From assembly GCA_900548405.1 (NCBI GenBank), contig UNSJ01000005.1, forward strand, positions 1-64,000: a stretch of DNA of 64,000 bases, in the 5' to 3' direction. Of the stretch, positions 1 to 6,877 are shown one piece after another. Under the pieces are notes generated by a model. That model made no database searches. It was given only the letters and a program-made list of their open reading frames with translations, and was not told the DNA's origin. The translations under genes were made by a program, and so were the position numbers. How positions within the stretch are numbered: position 1 is the stretch's first letter; every line of letters begins with the position of its first letter. This DNA is from Candidatus Gastranaerophilales bacterium. Its GTDB lineage: Bacteria > Cyanobacteriota > Vampirovibrionia > Gastranaerophilales > Gastranaerophilaceae.

Positions 1-399
1 ATGGCGCTTGCGGGTGCTGTTGGAGGATGTCAGGCTGAATGCGGCGTTGCATCACCTATGGCTTCAGCGGCCTTAACACAAATGCGCGGGGGAAATGTCA
101 AACAAATTATTAATGCTGTTACACTTGCTTTAAAAAATATTATGGGATTAACTTGTGATCCTGTTTGCGGATTGGTTGAAATCCCATGTGTAAAACGTAA
201 TCCTTTTCTTGCAATACACGCTGTAACCGCATCAGAACTTGCTATGGCTGATATTATATCTAAGATTCCTATTGATGAAGTTGTAGATGCAATGGAACAG
301 ACAGGTCAATTAATGTCGCCTTTATTAAAAGAAAGTTCACAGGGCGGTCTGGCAAAGACTAAAACGGCAGCAGCTCTTGAAAAAAATATCCTGAAATAG
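1..399 (+). CDS. sdaAA: L-serine dehydratase, iron-sulfur type, alpha subunit (3' part only)
   Basis: This is the C-terminal 132 residues of an iron-sulfur L-serine ammonia-lyase alpha subunit, which converts serine to pyruvate and ammonia. The gene is open at the window edge, so its real start lies upstream and the first ATG is only an internal Met. The family signature is clear: GGCQAECGVAS, then LTCDPVCGLVEIPCVKRN, whose cysteines are those expected to hold the oxygen-sensitive [4Fe-4S] cluster. It ends with the usual GGLAxT tail. The fold suits an anaerobe that ferments amino acids. No terminator is visible before the next gene. Confidence 0.9.
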   Translation: MALAGAVGGCQAECGVASPMASAALTQMRGGNVKQIINAVTLALKNIMGLTCDPVCGLVEIPCVKRNPFLAIHAVTASELAMADIISKIPIDEVVDAMEQTGQLMSPLLKESSQGGLAKTKTAAALEKNILK

Positions 400-509
400 T
401 TTAATTGTTAACTTATGTAACAAATCTGATTAAATAAGTCAATTTTGTGGAAAATATATCCTTAATATATATATAAGAAATAAGAGTATATTATTGAGGA
501 GTATAAACT

Positions 510-731
510 ATGACAGGTCCTATTAAAGCAATCGGTTTCGGTGAAAAAACAATGGAAGGCTTCGGCAGTCTGCCTATTGATGCAAATAATAAAAAAGTTA
601 AAAAGTTTGACGAAGAATTAACAGCAGGTTTATCGGGTGTTCCGATGAAAACAGCTTATCTTCCTGATATTGGAAATATCGGAGGTTTGCTGGGCGGCAA
701 GGGGTCAGGACAAGCTGCAACTCAGGTTTAA
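510..731 (+). CDS. Small hypothetical protein, Gly-rich C-terminus
   Basis: A 73-residue protein that I do not recognise. It starts at an ATG with a good Shine-Dalgarno (GAGGAG) about nine bases upstream. The N-terminal half holds two GFG motifs (IGFGEK and EGFGSLP), the middle is lysine-rich, and the C-terminus is a Gly-rich stretch (IGGLLGGKGSG). There is no signal peptide and no convincing membrane helix. It stands alone between the serine dehydratase gene and coaX, and the hairpin at 761-789 may end its transcript. Nothing supports a function. It resembles other small lineage-specific proteins in the window only in its short Gly-rich tail. Confidence 0.6.
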   Translation: MTGPIKAIGFGEKTMEGFGSLPIDANNKKVKKFDEELTAGLSGVPMKTAYLPDIGNIGGLLGGKGSGQAATQV

Positions 732-760
732 TGTCTTTGCAAATTGATTATATTTGATAT

Positions 761-791
761 AAACTAGTCTTCGAAAAGAGGACTAGTTTTT
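761..791 (+). terminator. Hairpin overlapping the coaX ribosome-binding site
   Basis: A perfect nine-base stem (AAACTAGTC at 761-769, GACTAGTTT at 781-789) with an 11-base loop, followed by two more T residues. It looks like an intrinsic terminator for the 73-residue gene, but the loop and second arm hold the only purine-rich ribosome-binding sequence (AAAGAGG, 775-781) for coaX, whose ATG is at 792. It could therefore also mask coaX translation. Confidence 0.5.
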
Positions 792-1580
792 ATGTTACTT
801 ACAGCTGATATAGGAAATACAAGCATAACTTTAGGAATTTTTGAAGAAGATGCTCTGGTTGAAGAATACAGGCTTGCTTCTGACAAGGATTTATCTCTTG
901 AAGAATATGAAGTTCTTCTAAAGTCTTTATTTAAAGAATTTAAAGTTGACGGCTGTATCATTTCTTCTGTCGTAGAAGAATTAACAAATAAATTTAAAAG
1001 TGCAGTTGATAATGTTTTTAAATTTAAATCAGTTGTTTTATCAACAGAAATTAATACAGGTGTAGAAATATTATTGGACAATCCTGCCGAAGCGGGTGCT
1101 GACAGAATAGCAAATGCCGCAGGAGCTTATGTTTTGTATAACCACCCTGTTATAGTTGTTGATTTTGGTACAGCAACTACTTTTGACATAGTTAACGGGA
1201 AAGGGCAGTTCATTGGAGGAGTTATTGCTCCGGGTGTTACCTTGCAGCTTAAGGCTCTAAACAAATTTACTTCAAAACTTCCAAGAATTGATGTTACACT
1301 TTCTAATGCTGCAATCGGGCATAATACAACAGATGCAATTTTATCAGGAGTTTTAAGAGGTTCAGCAGCAATGATTGACGGACTTGTTGAACAATGCGAA
1401 AAAGAACTCGGACAGCGTGCTGTTTTGGTTGCTACCGGAGGTTATTCAGGATTAATTGCTAATTATTTGAAGCGGCCTTTTGATTTTATTAATCCTACTT
1501 TGACGCTTGAAGGTTTGAGATATTTATATCAAATAAATAAATTAAATATTGTAAGTAAATTGCAGAAAGTTGCCCATTAA
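792..1580 (+). CDS. coaX: Type III pantothenate kinase
   Basis: This 262-residue protein phosphorylates pantothenate, the first step of coenzyme A synthesis, and belongs to the type III (CoaX) family of the ASKHA fold. The N-terminal phosphate motif DIGNTS is at residues 6-11. The adenosine-side motif VDFGTATTFD follows at about residues 118-127, and GGVIAPG is also present, all as expected for CoaX. Length is normal. The last 39 bases overlap the 3' end of the convergent rex gene. panD, which makes the beta-alanine half of pantothenate, lies elsewhere in the window (24550-24906), so at least that part of the CoA route is encoded here. Confidence 0.95.
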   Translation: MLLTADIGNTSITLGIFEEDALVEEYRLASDKDLSLEEYEVLLKSLFKEFKVDGCIISSVVEELTNKFKSAVDNVFKFKSVVLSTEINTGVEILLDNPAEAGADRIANAAGAYVLYNHPVIVVDFGTATTFDIVNGKGQFIGGVIAPGVTLQLKALNKFTSKLPRIDVTLSNAAIGHNTTDAILSGVLRGSAAMIDGLVEQCEKELGQRAVLVATGGYSGLIANYLKRPFDFINPTLTLEGLRYLYQINKLNIVSKLQKVAH

Positions 1581-2156
1581 GTTTTCATTCCAAACCTGAA
1601 CATCATCAGGAACCGATAATACAGCAGGTGTAAAGTTCCATATATATTTAATGTTTGCCTTAACCAAAAAGTCGGCAGTTGTCTGTGCAAATTGTCGCGG
1701 CACTGTCAATATTGCGATATCAGCATCTTCTTTTAAAGCAATTTGAGGTAATTTTGTCATTTCTTGTATTTTTAGACCGTTTACAATTTTTCCGATTTTA
1801 TTTGGATCATTATCAAATAATGCAAGAATATTCAGCCCGTAATCCGTAAAGTTGTCGTATTTTGCAATAGCGGAACCTAAGTTTCCTGCACCGATAATAA
1901 AGGCTTTTTTTGTTTTTTTAAATCCCAAGGTTTTTTCAATAGAAATTTTTAATTCTTTTACTATATATCCTACCCTGCATTTGCCTGAATTATTTAATAA
2001 ATTAATATCTTTTCTTACCTGTGAATCATCGATATTCAATAACTGAGCAATTTGTTTGCTTGAGATGAATTCAATTTTATCATTAATATAATCCGATAAA
2101 ATACAATGATATAAGGTTAATCTGTTAATAACTTTATCTGAAATTTTCTTATCCAT
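1542..2156 (-). CDS. rex: Redox-sensing transcriptional repressor Rex
   Basis: Rex senses the NADH/NAD+ ratio and represses fermentative and respiratory genes when NADH is low. The 204-residue product has an N-terminal winged helix (SSKQIAQLLNIDDSQVRKDI, the Rex helix-turn-helix) and a Rossmann domain with the dinucleotide motif IIGAGNLGSAI. The frame stays open upstream to 2312, but that extension includes a poly-proline run encoded by a G homopolymer and is rejected. The start at 2156 (MDKKISDKV) matches the family. A -10 box lies six bases before this ATG and there is no Shine-Dalgarno, so the mRNA may be leaderless. The 3' end overlaps coaX by 39 bases. Confidence 0.93.
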   Translation of the reverse strand: MDKKISDKVINRLTLYHCILSDYINDKIEFISSKQIAQLLNIDDSQVRKDINLLNNSGKCRVGYIVKELKISIEKTLGFKKTKKAFIIGAGNLGSAIAKYDNFTDYGLNILALFDNDPNKIGKIVNGLKIQEMTKLPQIALKEDADIAILTVPRQFAQTTADFLVKANIKYIWNFTPAVLSVPDDVQVWNENLMGNFLQFTYNI

Positions 2157-2162
2157 AAGAAT

Positions 2163-2191
2163 ATTGTAACAAAAAAGTCCAATTGTTCCAA
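2163..2191 (-). promoter_or_regulatory. Predicted rex promoter, leaderless arrangement
   Basis: On the reverse strand, TTGGAA (2186-2191), a 17-base spacer, then TACAAT (2163-2168). Six bases separate the -10 box from the rex ATG, which places the expected transcription start at or within a base of the start codon. Confidence 0.5.
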
Positions 2192-2233
2192 ATAGAGATC
2201 TTTTAAAAGACTTTCCGCATGTGTGTTGTGGTT

Positions 2234-2244
2234 GGGGGGGGGGG
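2234..2244. repeat. G homopolymer (11 G)
   Basis: Eleven consecutive G residues in AT-rich intergenic DNA about 43 bases upstream of the predicted rex -35 box. It is followed at once by the GCAGGC-TTC-GCCTGC hairpin. Such tracts change length by slippage and are also prone to assembly error. Confidence 0.8.
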
Positions 2245-2248
2245 AGGA

Positions 2249-2371
2249 GCAGGCTTCGCCTGCCAAAAACAGTTGCAAAGATATTCCGCATTAATGAAAG
2301 CTTTTTCCACATGGAAAAGCGAACTTTGTTCGCCCAAAAAAAATGACGGCCTATATATCTGATACCGTCAT
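2249..2371. repeat. Cluster of short intergenic hairpins
   Basis: Four small inverted repeats in about 120 bases: GCAGGC-TTC-GCCTGC (2249-2263), CTTTTTCC-ACAT-GGAAAAG (2301-2319), GCGAAC-TTT-GTTCGC (2319-2333) and ATGACGG..CCGTCAT (2343-2371). None is followed by a T run on the strand where it would end a gene. The rest of the gap to 2555 holds only a 29-codon hydrophobic reading frame (2370-2459) with no ribosome-binding site. Confidence 0.6.
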
Positions 2372-2555
2372 GCTTATGAATTATATATGTATTGTTGCGA
2401 TAGTTTCAGCTCTTTCAACTCTTGCTCTCTCTTATATTATTAATATACCCGTTAACTAATTCTATTTAACTATATGTAAAGAAATATTTCTAATTCTTTA
2501 GAATTAGTTTATGCTTTTTCTCATTCTCAGGGGGTAATTAGATGTAATGTGAAGA

Positions 2556-2870
2556 TTAGTTGTTTTTGCGAGCTTCTTCTTCCCTTACAAACTGTACCAA
2601 ACCCTCTAAGTGTTTATCTTCGATAGCGCTTATAAGGTCAGTTACATTTTTGATTTTCTTTAATGCAAAACCTGTTTCTGCAAGCAAAACACAGTCGTTG
2701 CACAGTCTGTAACCTTCATATTCAATAGAGCCTGCAAGACATTTATTTTCTCCGCAGCAGTCACAGTCAAAGAATTCGTCAACGATATCGGGGTTGTCTT
2801 CTATGTCATCCAGCCTCATTTGTTCGACGACTTGTGCCATTTCTTCTGCAATTTCTTTCTCTGTCTTCAT
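2556..2870 (-). CDS. Small acidic protein with a four-Cys zinc-ribbon-like core
   Basis: A 104-residue protein of unknown function. Its middle carries Cys pairs CDCCGENKC and CNDC about 20 residues apart, the layout of a small treble-clef or zinc-ribbon knuckle, between acidic helical ends. It begins with ATGA overlapping the stop codon of pdxJ, so it is almost certainly translationally coupled to pdxJ and last in that operon. There is no signal peptide or membrane helix, so it should be cytoplasmic. The coupling hints at a house-keeping or regulatory partner of vitamin B6 synthesis, but that is inference. Confidence 0.75.
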   Translation of the reverse strand: MKTEKEIAEEMAQVVEQMRLDDIEDNPDIVDEFFDCDCCGENKCLAGSIEYEGYRLCNDCVLLAETGFALKKIKNVTDLISAIEDKHLEGLVQFVREEEARKNN

Positions 2871-3577
2871 TTTATTAAGTCCCTCATTTTGTTTACAGCT
2901 TCGCCAAGTCCTGTAAATACTGCACGTGAAATTATACTATGTCCTATATTTAATTCATATAGCCCGTCTATCTCATGCATTCTATGTACGTTTTCATAAT
3001 TGAGCCCGTGACCTGCATTTACTTTTAAACCTAAGCTTTGCGCTAACTCTGCTGATTTTTTAAGCTTTTGGAATTCTTCTTCTTCCTCCTGATATCCGAA
3101 TGATTCTGAATATGTGCCGGTATGCATTTCAATAAACTGTGCACCTGTTTTAGCTGATGCTCTCACCTGTTCTTCATCAGGATCAATAAACAAGCTTACA
3201 GTTATACCTGCATCAAGAAGCGGTTTGATAAACTCTGTTACTTTTTCAAGCTGCCCTGCAACATCCAATCCGCCTTCAGTTGTGACTTCCTGACGTTTTT
3301 CCGGTACAAGACATATTGAATGAGGTTTAATTTCAAGTGCTATTTGCTGAATATCATCAGCCATAGCCATTTCAAGATTTAATCTTGTTTTAAGAGTATT
3401 GGTAAGAGTATAAACATCTTCATCTTTTATATGTCTTCTGTCTTCACGAAGGTGTGTTGTAATGGAAGAAGCTCCGTTTTCTTCTGCAATTTCTGCCCCT
3501 TTAATCACGCTTGGCTCAATCCCGCCTCTGGCATTTCTTAAAGTTGCTATGTGGTCTATATTTACGCCTAATAACAT
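2867..3577 (-). CDS. pdxJ: Pyridoxine 5'-phosphate synthase
   Basis: PdxJ condenses 1-deoxyxylulose 5-phosphate with 3-amino-2-oxopropyl phosphate to give pyridoxine 5'-phosphate, the ring-closing step of the DXP-dependent B6 pathway. The 236-residue TIM barrel is full length. It has the family N-terminus VNIDHIATLRNARG, the HLREDRRHI phosphate-binding segment, CLVPEKRQEVTTEGG, an IEMHTG segment and the C-terminal NAGHGLNYENV and ELNIGHSII motifs. It is followed by a coupled small zinc-ribbon gene and preceded, 17 bases away, by the MurT-like gene on the same strand. It needs DXP, whose synthase is represented in the window only by a divergent homologue. Confidence 0.97.
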   Translation of the reverse strand: MLLGVNIDHIATLRNARGGIEPSVIKGAEIAEENGASSITTHLREDRRHIKDEDVYTLTNTLKTRLNLEMAMADDIQQIALEIKPHSICLVPEKRQEVTTEGGLDVAGQLEKVTEFIKPLLDAGITVSLFIDPDEEQVRASAKTGAQFIEMHTGTYSESFGYQEEEEEFQKLKKSAELAQSLGLKVNAGHGLNYENVHRMHEIDGLYELNIGHSIISRAVFTGLGEAVNKMRDLIK

Positions 3578-3594
3578 ATTTACCTCTCTTTTTT

Positions 3595-4920
3595 CTATAA
3601 TTTTTCTTTATTAATTTTTAACAAAGCCGTATATGATGGCAAAATTGTTGTTTTACCGTTTGTTGTCGCCAATTCAATTGCTTTTTTAATATTCGGTTCT
3701 ACAAGAATTTTTTCTTGCGGTATACCTGCATACTTCAAACGTGTTGCCATATCATTCGCACGTATTCCTGATGTAATCACAAGTTTTTCCGCCTCTTTCA
3801 GCTGTTCAAAGTCGCTGTCCCAGAGCCAGGAAATATCCCGTCCGTCTGCATAATTATCATTAATAGCAATTACAATATTTGATTTTAAATCAACTGTTTT
3901 TAAAACCTCGCTTGCTCCTGTGGGGTTTTTAATCAGCTGAATTACAGCAGGATTACCGTTAATAATTCGTTTTTCCGTTCTTCCAAATATTGCTTTGTAA
4001 TCATCAAGTGCCTTTTGAATTTCTTCCTGATTTAATCCGTTTTCAAAAGCAAATGCGATTGCAGCCAGTGCGTTATAAGCATTATATAAACCTGCAAGAT
4101 TTACTCTGAATTCATAAGCATCCCCTCGATTTTGAACAGTAATTACAGAGTAATCATTAAATACTTTAACATCTGCTGGATAGTCGCATTTATGGCGTTT
4201 GTAACCGCATTTTGAGCAGAAATAATGTCCCTGTTGTGCAAAAAATTGTTTTGAATACTGCAAAGGGTTTCCGCATAAACAGTTAAATACTTCAGACGGA
4301 GCATTTGATTTATGCTCATATGTACAGTCATATTCTACGTTTTCAAATCCGTAATACACTGCATATTTGGTTCTGTCAAAAGTAGCAACAATCGGGTCAT
4401 CAGCATTCAAAATAAGTTTTAAATCAGGATTTTTGTTTATAGCATTTTTGATAAATTCTGCGGTAGTGTTTAATTCACCGTATCTGTCAAGCTGATCGCG
4501 AAAAAGATTGGTTACCACAAGATAATCTGATTTCATATAGTCATATAATTTAGTAAGGTATGCTTCATCAGATTCAATTACTGCGTAATCATATCTTTTA
4601 AAAGGTTCGACAGAAAGCGCAAACACATTTGCCACACCTGTAAGCATATTTGCCCCTTTAAGGTTGTGGATAACCTTTTGATTTGCCTTTTCAAGTATAT
4701 GTGCTACAAGACCCGATGTGGTTGATTTGCCGTTAGTGCCCGTAACAGTTACGATTTTTTTTCTTACGTATTTTGAACAGTGTGCCAGAAAATCAGGACA
4801 GATTTTTAAGGTAAGCATACCTACAAATGAAGTTCCTGATGACTTATTTAACAGTCTTATCCCCATATATGCACACCTTGCAATGATTAAAGCCAGGTAA
4901 AATTCTAAAATTTTTATCAT
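3595..4920 (-). CDS. murT: MurT-like Mur ligase (DUF1727), lipid II amidation
   Basis: MurT, with the glutaminase GatD, amidates the D-Glu of lipid II. The 441-residue product has an N-terminal hydrophobic segment, the ATP P-loop GTNGKST at residues 61-67, an inserted four-Cys zinc ribbon near residues 213-240 (CLCGN and CSKCG) that typifies MurT, and a C-terminal DUF1727 domain with NDNYADGRDISWLWD around residues 345-358, including the Asp that completes the amidotransferase site. AAAGGA precedes the ATG by eight bases. No gatD is adjacent, unlike the usual murT-gatD pair. A TATAAT sits in the short gap to the divergent gene at 5003. An uncoupled role is possible. Confidence 0.85.
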   Translation of the reverse strand: MIKILEFYLALIIARCAYMGIRLLNKSSGTSFVGMLTLKICPDFLAHCSKYVRKKIVTVTGTNGKSTTSGLVAHILEKANQKVIHNLKGANMLTGVANVFALSVEPFKRYDYAVIESDEAYLTKLYDYMKSDYLVVTNLFRDQLDRYGELNTTAEFIKNAINKNPDLKLILNADDPIVATFDRTKYAVYYGFENVEYDCTYEHKSNAPSEVFNCLCGNPLQYSKQFFAQQGHYFCSKCGYKRHKCDYPADVKVFNDYSVITVQNRGDAYEFRVNLAGLYNAYNALAAIAFAFENGLNQEEIQKALDDYKAIFGRTEKRIINGNPAVIQLIKNPTGASEVLKTVDLKSNIVIAINDNYADGRDISWLWDSDFEQLKEAEKLVITSGIRANDMATRLKYAGIPQEKILVEPNIKKAIELATTNGKTTILPSYTALLKINKEKL

Positions 4921-5002
4921 AAATAGTCCTTTAGACGTATTCTATTTTTCTTGATATTATACTATCCTTAATTAATATAATACAAAAGTAAGAATAATAA
5001 AA

Positions 5003-5362
5003 ATGTATTTATTTATCGCAATAATTTTTATAGCTGAGTTAATCATAGCTTTAACATTGATAATTTTCACGGTAAAAGCTGACAGAAAAGTGTGTGCTCT
5101 AAATAAAAAAGTTGTTGAATGCAAACCGGTAATTCATAATTGTCTTTTAAGTGCTAAAGATATTGTGAAAAACCTTCAAAAAACATTCGATAACTGTATT
5201 TGTATAGTTAAACGCAAACGGCAACAGCTGACAATGAAAGTAATCATTGCTGTGGTTATGTATGCTTCTTTATTTTTCTTTAAAGGAAAGTATAAAAAGG
5301 CAGGCACATTTTTTCAGCTTGCGGTCTTAATCAAAGACTACTGGGATAGTTTACCTGCTTGA
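5003..5362 (+). CDS. Hypothetical membrane protein
   Basis: A 119-residue protein of unknown function. It opens with a strong transmembrane helix (residues 2-24), continues as an amphipathic lysine- and cysteine-bearing region of about 50 residues, and has a second hydrophobic stretch (VIIAVVMYASLFFF) near residues 79-92. It is the first of four collinear genes, followed by two YtxH-type proteins and a DUF948-like protein, all small membrane proteins with a helical soluble part, which suggests one envelope function. No good Shine-Dalgarno is visible. The start is the first ATG after a TATAAT-like sequence. Confidence 0.6.
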   Translation: MYLFIAIIFIAELIIALTLIIFTVKADRKVCALNKKVVECKPVIHNCLLSAKDIVKNLQKTFDNCICIVKRKRQQLTMKVIIAVVMYASLFFFKGKYKKAGTFFQLAVLIKDYWDSLPA

Positions 5363-5417
5363 CTTGTAAACTTAAAAAAAATATGTTATAATCAATTTCG
5401 AAAGACGAGGTTATGTT

Positions 5418-5735
5418 ATGAGTAAGAATAAATCTTTTATGTTTGGTATGGGCTTGCTTGCAGGTGTTGTAGGCGGTATTGTAGCAGGCGTTTTATTGGC
5501 TCCGAAACCTGGAGAAGAATCAAGACGTGAACTTAAAGAAGCAGCTTGTGAATTATATGAAAAAAATTCACCTGCAATAAAAGAAGCAAAAAAACAGGCT
5601 CTTGAAAATATTGACTTGATGAAATATAAGCTTGAAAGACAATTGAGAAAATTCAACAATATGATAAAATCTAAAAAGCTTTTGAAGGCTAAGGAACTTG
5701 AAGAAATGGATGATGAATACAATCCTAATCTCTAG
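5418..5735 (+). CDS. YtxH domain protein (first copy)
   Basis: A 105-residue YtxH-family protein. A glycine-rich membrane helix (FGMGLLAGVVGGIVAGVLLA, residues 8-27) runs straight into the family signature APKPGEESR, then a charged helical tail of about 70 residues. YtxH proteins are small inner-membrane proteins linked to general stress in Bacillus, and their molecular role is unknown. A paralogue follows at 6206 and a DUF948-like gene lies between them, which is a recurring arrangement for these two families. A purine-rich GACGAGG precedes the ATG. Confidence 0.85.
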   Translation: MSKNKSFMFGMGLLAGVVGGIVAGVLLAPKPGEESRRELKEAACELYEKNSPAIKEAKKQALENIDLMKYKLERQLRKFNNMIKSKKLLKAKELEEMDDEYNPNL

Positions 5736-5773
5736 ACATTGTATTTTTCAAGTAATGTAAGGAAATAAATAAA

Positions 5774-6136
5774 ATGGAAATGTCACAATTAGCACTAAAT
5801 CAAGGTTTAACTTTCTTAGCGTGGTCCACAGGTATTGTTGTCCTTGTTGTAGCGGGATTTTTGGTAAAATTGTTAATCGATTTATCAACTCTTGCAAAGA
5901 ATGTAAATGAAACATCAATTCTGTTGAATACAGAACTTAAACCGACACTTAAAGAATTAAACGAAACACTGGCTTCAATTAACGCTATTGTTAAAAACAC
6001 CGATCAGGGTGTTGATAACTTTAAAAGCGCAGTTGAAAAAACTTTTGGCAAAACAAAACTTATTTCTGAATCTATTATCGGTGGGATAATTAAAGGATTT
6101 TCAACAGTATATGGTATGTTTGCCAAAAAAAGATAG
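5774..6136 (+). CDS. DUF948-like membrane protein
   Basis: A 120-residue protein with one N-terminal transmembrane helix (about residues 12-34, including GIVVLVVAGFLVKLLI) and a long helical region rich in Asn, Thr and Glu (LNETLASINAIVKNTDQGVDN) typical of DUF948 proteins. In such proteins the helix is thought to form an extended coiled coil near the membrane. GTAAGGA precedes the ATG. It lies between two YtxH genes on the same strand with gaps of 38 and 69 bases, so the cluster is probably one transcript ending at the terminator at 6484. The family has no proven function. Confidence 0.75.
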   Translation: MEMSQLALNQGLTFLAWSTGIVVLVVAGFLVKLLIDLSTLAKNVNETSILLNTELKPTLKELNETLASINAIVKNTDQGVDNFKSAVEKTFGKTKLISESIIGGIIKGFSTVYGMFAKKR

Positions 6137-6205
6137 CCGTTTCCGGTAATTAATAGTTAAACCGAAAACGTTAAAATGTTAACGAAAAACAGTAAAGGAG
6201 TAATT

Positions 6206-6478
6206 ATGTCAGCAACTAAATTTTTAGCAGGTTTTATAGTAGGCGGTGCAATAGGTGCAATCGCGGGTGTACTTCTGGCTCCAAAATCAGGTGAAGAAAC
6301 TCGTGCAATGATTGCAGATACAGCAAAAGATACTTTGAAACGTGCAGATGAAACAGTAAAAGAAATTCAATCAAAAGCAGATGATGTTGTTTCTGATATG
6401 CAAAAAAAAGGCGATGAAATTAAAGAAAAACTTCAAAACCTTATTAATCAGCAAAAAGAAACTAAACAAGAAGCTTAA
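6206..6478 (+). CDS. YtxH domain protein (second copy)
   Basis: A 90-residue YtxH protein. The start at 6206 was chosen over an in-frame upstream ATG at 6176 because AAAGGAG lies just before it and because MSATKFLAGFIVGGAIGAIAG then begins the membrane helix directly. The YtxH hallmark LLAPKSGEETR follows, then an amphipathic tail with heptad-like Asp/Lys spacing that should form a coiled coil. The helix-plus-APK motif repeats that of the 5418 gene, so the two are paralogues. A strong intrinsic terminator follows within a few bases. Confidence 0.87.
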   Translation: MSATKFLAGFIVGGAIGAIAGVLLAPKSGEETRAMIADTAKDTLKRADETVKEIQSKADDVVSDMQKKGDEIKEKLQNLINQQKETKQEA

Positions 6479-6483
6479 GTTTA

Positions 6484-6512
6484 AAAAAGCCCGAGAATAT
6501 CGGGCTTTTTAT
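6484..6512. terminator. Bidirectional intrinsic terminator
   Basis: An 11-base stem (AAAAAGCCCGA / TCGGGCTTTTT) with a GAATA loop. A- and T-runs on both sides let it end the YtxH cluster on the plus strand and the lspA-rluD operon on the minus strand. Confidence 0.9.
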
Positions 6513-6875
6513 TTATTTATTTTTTAAAGCATCTTCAAGAGCTTTTTCTAAAACCGTAATTTTGTTTTCAAGCACCTGAATTTTTGATTCGCTTGAGGAA
6601 TTTGTAATAGAACCTTTTTCAAGTTCGCGTTTGTATGCGTTGTATTTTGTCTTCAATGACTGATAAAGCGGTCCGAAAAATGTTATTGCCGCTACTTCTC
6701 CGAGTATGAATATTATAAGTGTATATAGAGCCATATTTAAAGTTATAGTATGAGGTGTAAGCCTTAAAAGCTCTGCAATTTTGCTGCTGAGAATTGTAAT
6801 TCCCGCCGTATCCTGATAGTTCATCAGGATTAAGATACATATAATTAATGTAGATATTATGGAGATAATTTGCAT
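6513..6875 (-). CDS. Two-helix membrane protein with C-terminal coiled coil (LapA-like layout)
   Basis: A 120-residue protein with two hydrophobic helices (about residues 3-19 and 48-70) and a C-terminal coiled coil (SKIQVLENKITVLEKALEDAL). This is the general plan of LapA/DUF1049 proteins, which sit in the inner membrane and in some bacteria control LPS assembly, but the sequence similarity I can see is weak. It is the last gene of the reverse operon after lspA and rluD. AGAAGGT precedes the ATG and only two bases separate it from rluD, so it is probably translated with it. Confidence 0.65.
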   Translation of the reverse strand: MQIISIISTLIICILILMNYQDTAGITILSSKIAELLRLTPHTITLNMALYTLIIFILGEVAAITFFGPLYQSLKTKYNAYKRELEKGSITNSSSESKIQVLENKITVLEKALEDALKNK

Positions 6876-6877
6876 TT

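Noticed and set aside
2157-2312. N-terminal extension of rex (MWKKLSLMRN..)
   Set aside because: It includes a poly-proline stretch from the G homopolymer, has no family match, and a promoter with -10 box lies just before the family-standard start at 2156.
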